NCBI RefSeq assembly: GCF_900112185.1
Contig: NZ_FOKP01000023.1
Location: forward strand, 46,010-110,009
Direction: 5' to 3'
Source: Allobosea sp. CRIB-10
GTDB taxonomy: Bacteria > Pseudomonadota > Alphaproteobacteria > Rhizobiales > Beijerinckiaceae
Length of the DNA: 64,000 nt
The position numbers and the translations under genes were made by a program. This document shows positions 60,206 to 64,000 of the stretch, one piece after another. Numbering within the stretch: the first letter of the stretch is position 1; each line of letters starts with the position of its first letter. The notes under the pieces were generated by a model that had not been told where the DNA came from, made no database searches, and saw only the letters and a program-made list of their open reading frames with translations.

Positions 60206-60679
60206 TCACAGCGGCAGCGCACCATCGGTCTTGACCTCCTCCATCACCGCATAGGTCCGGGTCTCGCGGACGGCCGGCAGCGCCAGCAGCACCTCGCCGA
60301 GGAAGCGGCGATAGGCGTTCATGTCGGCGACGCGGGTCTTGACCAGATAATCGAAGCCGCCGGCGACCATATGGCATTCCAGCACCTCCGGCGCCCGCTT
60401 CACCGCCGCGGCGAAGCGCTCGAAGGCATCGGGTGTCGTCTTGTCGAGATAAACCTCGACGAAGACCAGCAGATGCAGGCCGAGCTTCACCGGATCGAGG
60501 GTGACGCGATAGCCCGTGATGTAGCCGTCGCGCGCCAGCCGCTTCAGCCGCTCGCCTGTTGCGGTCGGCGACAGCCCGACCTTCTCCGCCAGCTCGACGC
60601 CGGCGGCGCGACCATCGTTCTGGAGCAGAGCGAGCAGGCGCCGGTCGGTTCGATCGAGAGCCGTACTATTCTCTGCCAT
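60206..60679 (-). CDS. putR: Lrp/AsnC-family regulator PutR
   Basis: 157 residues. HTH in ALDRTDRRLLALLQNDGRAA and LSPTATGERLKRLARDGYIT, then the RAM domain with ECHMVAGGFDYLVKTRVADM. It is divergent from putA across 113 bases, the usual place for PutR, which activates putA in response to proline in alphaproteobacteria. PutA here lacks its own DNA-binding domain, which fits the need for a separate regulator. Confidence 0.9.
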   Translation of the reverse strand: MAENSTALDRTDRRLLALLQNDGRAAGVELAEKVGLSPTATGERLKRLARDGYITGYRVTLDPVKLGLHLLVFVEVYLDKTTPDAFERFAAAVKRAPEVLECHMVAGGFDYLVKTRVADMNAYRRFLGEVLLALPAVRETRTYAVMEEVKTDGALPL

Positions 60680-60733
60680 ATCAATTTCCTGCGGGATAAA
60701 TCACTATATATTTGCCGAAATCTCCATTGATAT
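60678..60733. promoter_or_regulatory. putR-putA control region with inverted repeat
   Basis: The AT-rich gap between putR and putA contains ATATCAAT at 60678-60685 and its inverse ATTGATAT at 60726-60733, around CACTATATATTTG. Lrp-type regulators bind such spaced, AT-rich inverted sites. The TATATA could serve as part of a promoter. The left arm touches the putR start codon. Assigned by position and symmetry only. Confidence 0.4.
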
Positions 60734-60792
60734 CCAGCCCGCTTGCGATGATTCTGCAGATCATCCCGCCGCCGAGACCCGGAGCCCTTTCC

Positions 60793-63700
60793 ATGGCCGC
60801 CCCTGCGCCCGTCTTCCACGCCCCCTATGCCGAGAACGATGCCGCGATCGCCGGTCACCTGCTCTCCGGCGGCCGTCGCGATCCGCTGGCCAAGGCGAGG
60901 ATCGATGCCCGCGCCACCTCGCTGGTCGACGCGATCCGCACCCGCAAGGTCGGCTTGGGCGGCATCGAGGAATTGCTGCGCGAATACTCGCTCTCGACCA
61001 AGGAAGGCCTCGCGCTGATGGTGCTGGCCGAGGCGCTGCTGCGCGTGCCCGACGCCGCCACCGCCGACCGGCTGATCGAGGACAAGCTCGGCCAGGGCGA
61101 CTTCGCTCATCACGAATCCAAGTCCGACGCCTTCCTGATCTCGGCCTCGTCCTGGGCGCTCGGCATCACCGCTCGCATCATCCAGCCCGGCGAGACCCCG
61201 ACCAGCATCATCGGCAACCTCTCCAAGCGTCTCGGCCTGCCGGCCGTGCGCACCGCGACGCGCCAGGCCATGCGCGTCATGGGCAATCATTTCGTCCTCG
61301 GCCAGACGATCGAGGAGGCGCTGAAGCGCGCCCGCTCCGGCTCGGGCAAGCTCTACCGCTATTCCTTCGACATGCTCGGCGAAGGCGCCCGCACCCAAGC
61401 CGACGCCGAGCGCTACTACGCCTCCTATGCCGACGCGATCGACGCCATCGGCCGCTCCGCCGGCAACGACCGGCTGCCGAACCGCCCGGGCATCTCGGTC
61501 AAGCTCTCGGCCCTGCATCCGCGCTACGAGGCGACGAACCGCGAGCGCGTGCTGGCCGAGCTGACGCCGAAGGTGATCGAGCTCGCCCGCCAGGCCAAAA
61601 AGTACGATCTCAACTTCACCGTCGACGCCGAGGAGGCCGACCGGCTCGAGCTCTCGCTCGACGTCATCGCCGCTGTCATGGCCGACGCCTCGCTCGCCGG
61701 CTGGGACGGTTTCGGCCTCGCCATCCAGGCCTATCAGAAACGCGCCGCCGCGGTGATCGACCACATCGCCGCTCTCGCCGAGACCTATGACCGCCGCCTG
61801 ATGGTCCGACTGGTCAAGGGCGCCTATTGGGACACCGAATTGAAGCGTGCCCAGGAGCGCGGCCTGCCCGACTATCCGGTCTTCACCCGCAAGGCGATGA
61901 CCGACCTCAACTACGAAGCCTGCGCAAAGCAGCTCCTCAGCCTTCGCCCGCGCATCATCCCGCAATTCGCCACCCATAATGCGCTCACCGTCGCGACCGT
62001 CGCCGAGCTCGCCGGCGACGCCGAGAATTTCGAGTTCCAGCGCCTGCACGGCATGGGCGAGGCGCTCTATGAGCGCCTGCTGCAGTCGGATTCCGCTTTC
62101 GCCTGCCGCACCTATGCCCCGGTCGGCGGCCATCAGGACCTGCTCGCCTATCTCGTCCGCCGCCTGCTCGAGAACGGCGCCAACTCCTCCTTCGTCTCGG
62201 TCTCCGGCGACCCCGACGTGCCGGTCGCGACGCTTCTGGTGCCGCCGGCCGACATCATCGGCACACCGAGCGCCGCCCGCCATCGCCGCATCCCGCTGCC
62301 GGCCGAGCTGTTCGGGCCATCCCGCCGCAACTCCGCCGGCGTCGAGCTCGGCGATGCCGCCAGCCTCGCCAGCCTGCTCGCCGAGATCCACGCCGCAGCC
62401 GCCAAGCCCGTGCCCGAGGCCGTGCCGCTGATCGACGGCAAGCCCGGCACCGGCACCGCCCGCGACGTGCTCTCGCCGATCGACGGCAGGCCGGTCGGCC
62501 GCGTCACCGAGGGCGATGCCGCCAGCGCCGAGAAGGCGATGGCTGCCGCCAGGGCCGGCTTCCACGCCTGGAACGCGACGCCCGCCCGCAACCGCGCCGC
62601 CTCGCTGCGCCAGGCCGCCGACCTGATGGAGGCGCGCCGCGGCCCGATCCTGGCGCTGCTCCAGTCCGAGGCCGGCAAGACGCTGGACGACGCCGTCGCC
62701 GAACTCCGCGAAGCCGTCGACTTCCTGCGCTATTACGCCGCCGAGGCCGAGGCGAAGTTCGCCGTGCCGACCGCGCTTCCCGGCCCGACCGGCGAGGACA
62801 ACCGCCTGATCCTGCGCGGCCGCGGCCCGTTCGTCTGCATCGCGCCCTGGAACTTCCCGCTCGCGATCTTCGTCGGCCAGGTCGCAGCCGCGCTGGTCGC
62901 CGGCAACAGCGTCGTCGCCAAGCCGGCACCGCAGACCCCGCTGATCGCCGCGCTCGCCGTGCGCCTGCTGCACGAGGCCGGCATTCCGAAGACCGCGCTG
63001 CACTTCGCCCCCGGCGACGGCAAGCTCGGTGCGGCGCTGGTCGCGCACAAGGACGTCGCCGGCGTCGCCTTCACCGGCTCGACCGCGACCGCCCGCGCCA
63101 TCAACCGGGCGCTTGCCGCCAAGGACGGCCCGATCGTCCCGCTGATCGCCGAGACCGGCGGCCTCAACGCCATGATCGTCGACGCGACCGCTTTGGCCGA
63201 GCAGGTCGCCGACGACGTCGTGCTCTCCGCCTTCCGCTCGGCCGGCCAGCGCTGCTCGGCTCTGCGCCTGCTCGTCGTGCAGGAGGACGTCGCCGACAAG
63301 ATGGTCGAGATGATCGAGGGCGCCGCCCGCGAGCTCACCTTAGGCGACCCCCGCCAGATCGAGACCCATGTCGGCCCGGTGATCGACGCCGCCGCCAAGC
63401 AGCGCCTCGACGCCCATATCGCCGCGATGCGCTCGGCCGGCCGCGTGACCTATGCCGGCACGACGCCGGATTTGCCCGGCACCTTCGTCGCCCCGCACAT
63501 CATCAGGCTCGACAAGGTCGCGGACCTCGCCGCCGAGCATTTCGGCCCAATTCTGCATGTCGTGCGCTGGAAGGCCGGCCAGCTCGACACGATTCTCGCC
63601 GAGATCGAGGCGACCGGCTACGGCCTGACCTTCGGCCTGCATTCGCGCATCGAGGCCACGGTCGAGCGCGTCGTCGACCGGCTCTCGACCGGCAACATCT

Positions 63701-63885
63701 ATGTCAACCGCAACATGATCGGCGCGGTCGTCGGCGTGCAGCCCTTCGGCGGCCACAGCCTGTCGGGCACCGGCCCCAAGGCCGGCGGCCCGAACTACCT
63801 GCCCCGCTTCGCCACCGAGCAGACGGTGACGATCAACACCGCGGCGGCCGGTGGCAATGCCAGCCTGATCGCGATGGGGGAGTGA
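60793..63885 (+). CDS. putA: Bifunctional proline dehydrogenase / L-glutamate gamma-semialdehyde dehydrogenase PutA
   Basis: 1030 residues from ATG 60793, which has GGAG eight bases upstream. The proline dehydrogenase barrel (about 150-450) includes FTVDAEEADRLELSL, GLAIQAYQKRA, MVRLVKGAYWDTELKRAQ and YAPVGGHQDLLAYLVRRLLE. The aldehyde dehydrogenase half (about 530-1015) has CIAPWNFPLAIFVGQ, catalytic Glu in IAETGGLNAMIVD and Cys in SAGQRCSALRLLV. It oxidises proline to glutamate using FAD and NAD+. There is no N-terminal ribbon-helix-helix domain, unlike E. coli PutA. Confidence 0.95.
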   Translation: MAAPAPVFHAPYAENDAAIAGHLLSGGRRDPLAKARIDARATSLVDAIRTRKVGLGGIEELLREYSLSTKEGLALMVLAEALLRVPDAATADRLIEDKLGQGDFAHHESKSDAFLISASSWALGITARIIQPGETPTSIIGNLSKRLGLPAVRTATRQAMRVMGNHFVLGQTIEEALKRARSGSGKLYRYSFDMLGEGARTQADAERYYASYADAIDAIGRSAGNDRLPNRPGISVKLSALHPRYEATNRERVLAELTPKVIELARQAKKYDLNFTVDAEEADRLELSLDVIAAVMADASLAGWDGFGLAIQAYQKRAAAVIDHIAALAETYDRRLMVRLVKGAYWDTELKRAQERGLPDYPVFTRKAMTDLNYEACAKQLLSLRPRIIPQFATHNALTVATVAELAGDAENFEFQRLHGMGEALYERLLQSDSAFACRTYAPVGGHQDLLAYLVRRLLENGANSSFVSVSGDPDVPVATLLVPPADIIGTPSAARHRRIPLPAELFGPSRRNSAGVELGDAASLASLLAEIHAAAAKPVPEAVPLIDGKPGTGTARDVLSPIDGRPVGRVTEGDAASAEKAMAAARAGFHAWNATPARNRAASLRQAADLMEARRGPILALLQSEAGKTLDDAVAELREAVDFLRYYAAEAEAKFAVPTALPGPTGEDNRLILRGRGPFVCIAPWNFPLAIFVGQVAAALVAGNSVVAKPAPQTPLIAALAVRLLHEAGIPKTALHFAPGDGKLGAALVAHKDVAGVAFTGSTATARAINRALAAKDGPIVPLIAETGGLNAMIVDATALAEQVADDVVLSAFRSAGQRCSALRLLVVQEDVADKMVEMIEGAARELTLGDPRQIETHVGPVIDAAAKQRLDAHIAAMRSAGRVTYAGTTPDLPGTFVAPHIIRLDKVADLAAEHFGPILHVVRWKAGQLDTILAEIEATGYGLTFGLHSRIEATVERVVDRLSTGNIYVNRNMIGAVVGVQPFGGHSLSGTGPKAGGPNYLPRFATEQTVTINTAAAGGNASLIAMGE

Positions 63886-64000
63886 CTAGCCCCCTCTCCC
63901 CTTGCGGATTTCTCTGCGAAAGGGTTCTGGCTTTGAGGTTTGATTGCTGATTCAGTTGGCCTGATCGGAGCGGGATGATCGGCATGTCGGATCAGATGTC
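63886..64000 (+). terminator. Downstream end with a weak terminator-like hairpin
   Basis: After the putA TGA the bases CCCTTGCGGA (from 63899) can pair with TCTGCGAAAGGG (to about 63924) with one bulge; the following TTCTGG is a poor T-tract. The rest of the window to 64000 shows no gene that can be supported. The sequence may continue in the next region. Confidence 0.3.

Noticed and set aside
60544..63048. 834-codon open frame on the minus strand
   Set aside because: Antisense to putA; its translation is low-complexity Gly/Arg/Asp-rich and shows no family motif.
1..64000. CRISPR arrays, prophage, insertion sequences or toxin-antitoxin systems
   Set aside because: No spaced direct repeats, transposase, integrase or phage structural motifs were seen; the repeats present are single palindromic intergenic elements.

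Overview
The window is a GC-rich (roughly two thirds G+C by eye), densely coded stretch of chromosome from an alphaproteobacterium, most likely of the Hyphomicrobiales (Bosea/Methylobacterium-like). The evidence is an ethylmalonyl-CoA mutase, a comF-grxC-nitrilase-DUF1178 gene order, a BolA/C-terminal-J-domain gene pair, PutA with a divergent Lrp-type PutR, and several families of dispersed palindromic intergenic repeats of the kind common in that order. I see no prophage, insertion sequence, CRISPR array or rRNA. One tRNA-Glu is present. The genus is inference.

Left part (1-18771). After a truncated membrane-protein gene come a TTC38-like TPR protein, a small membrane protein and a YHS-domain protein. 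A catabolic island follows at 2882-14938, made of two divergent operons. The minus-strand operon encodes a complete Liv-type ABC importer (livKHMGF), two adjacent extradiol-dioxygenase-like VOC proteins and a class II aldolase-like decarboxylase candidate, nearly all joined by 4-nt start/stop overlaps. The plus-strand operon encodes a GntR/FCD regulator, an SDR dehydrogenase, a 2-hydroxymuconic-semialdehyde dehydrogenase, an HpaH-type hydratase and an HpaI-type aldolase. Together they look like uptake plus meta-cleavage of a (possibly carboxylated) catechol. One of the two dioxygenases keeps all catalytic residues; its neighbour has lost all of them. A DUF2171 gene is followed by a DyP peroxidase bearing an encapsulin-targeting tail, the encapsulin shell gene, and a translationally coupled type II NADH dehydrogenase-like flavoprotein.

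Middle part (18806-36538). A compact eight-gene minus-strand operon carries an SsuABC/ThiXYZ-type ABC importer, an FAD-dependent oxidoreductase, a class III CoA-transferase, an enoyl-CoA hydratase-like protein, a seven-iron ferredoxin and a LysR regulator; an amidohydrolase is divergent from it. Its substrate is unknown. Next is a 2-oxoacid (probably branched-chain) dehydrogenase operon with fused E1 alpha/beta, E2 and a dedicated E3, with a divergent Lrp regulator. A decayed amidohydrolase fused to an SDR tail lies beside tRNA-Glu(CUC). OYE-type reductase, ComF and glutaredoxin genes follow.

Right part (36552-64000). Mostly housekeeping and metabolic genes: nitrilase-type amidase, DUF1178, a MarR regulator with two matching palindromes controlling an MFS transporter and an atypical SDR, an RraA-like protein, a PLP aminotransferase, ethylmalonyl-CoA mutase, a secreted trypsin-like protease, a DUF1989 protein, J-domain protein and BolA, a second MFS transporter, a thiolase, two EamA transporters, a D,D-carboxypeptidase, a COG0523 metallochaperone with a His-rich loop, a CelD-like acetyltransferase, an acyl-CoA synthetase, an orphan substrate-binding protein, and putR/putA. 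All function calls are from reading motifs; no database search was run.
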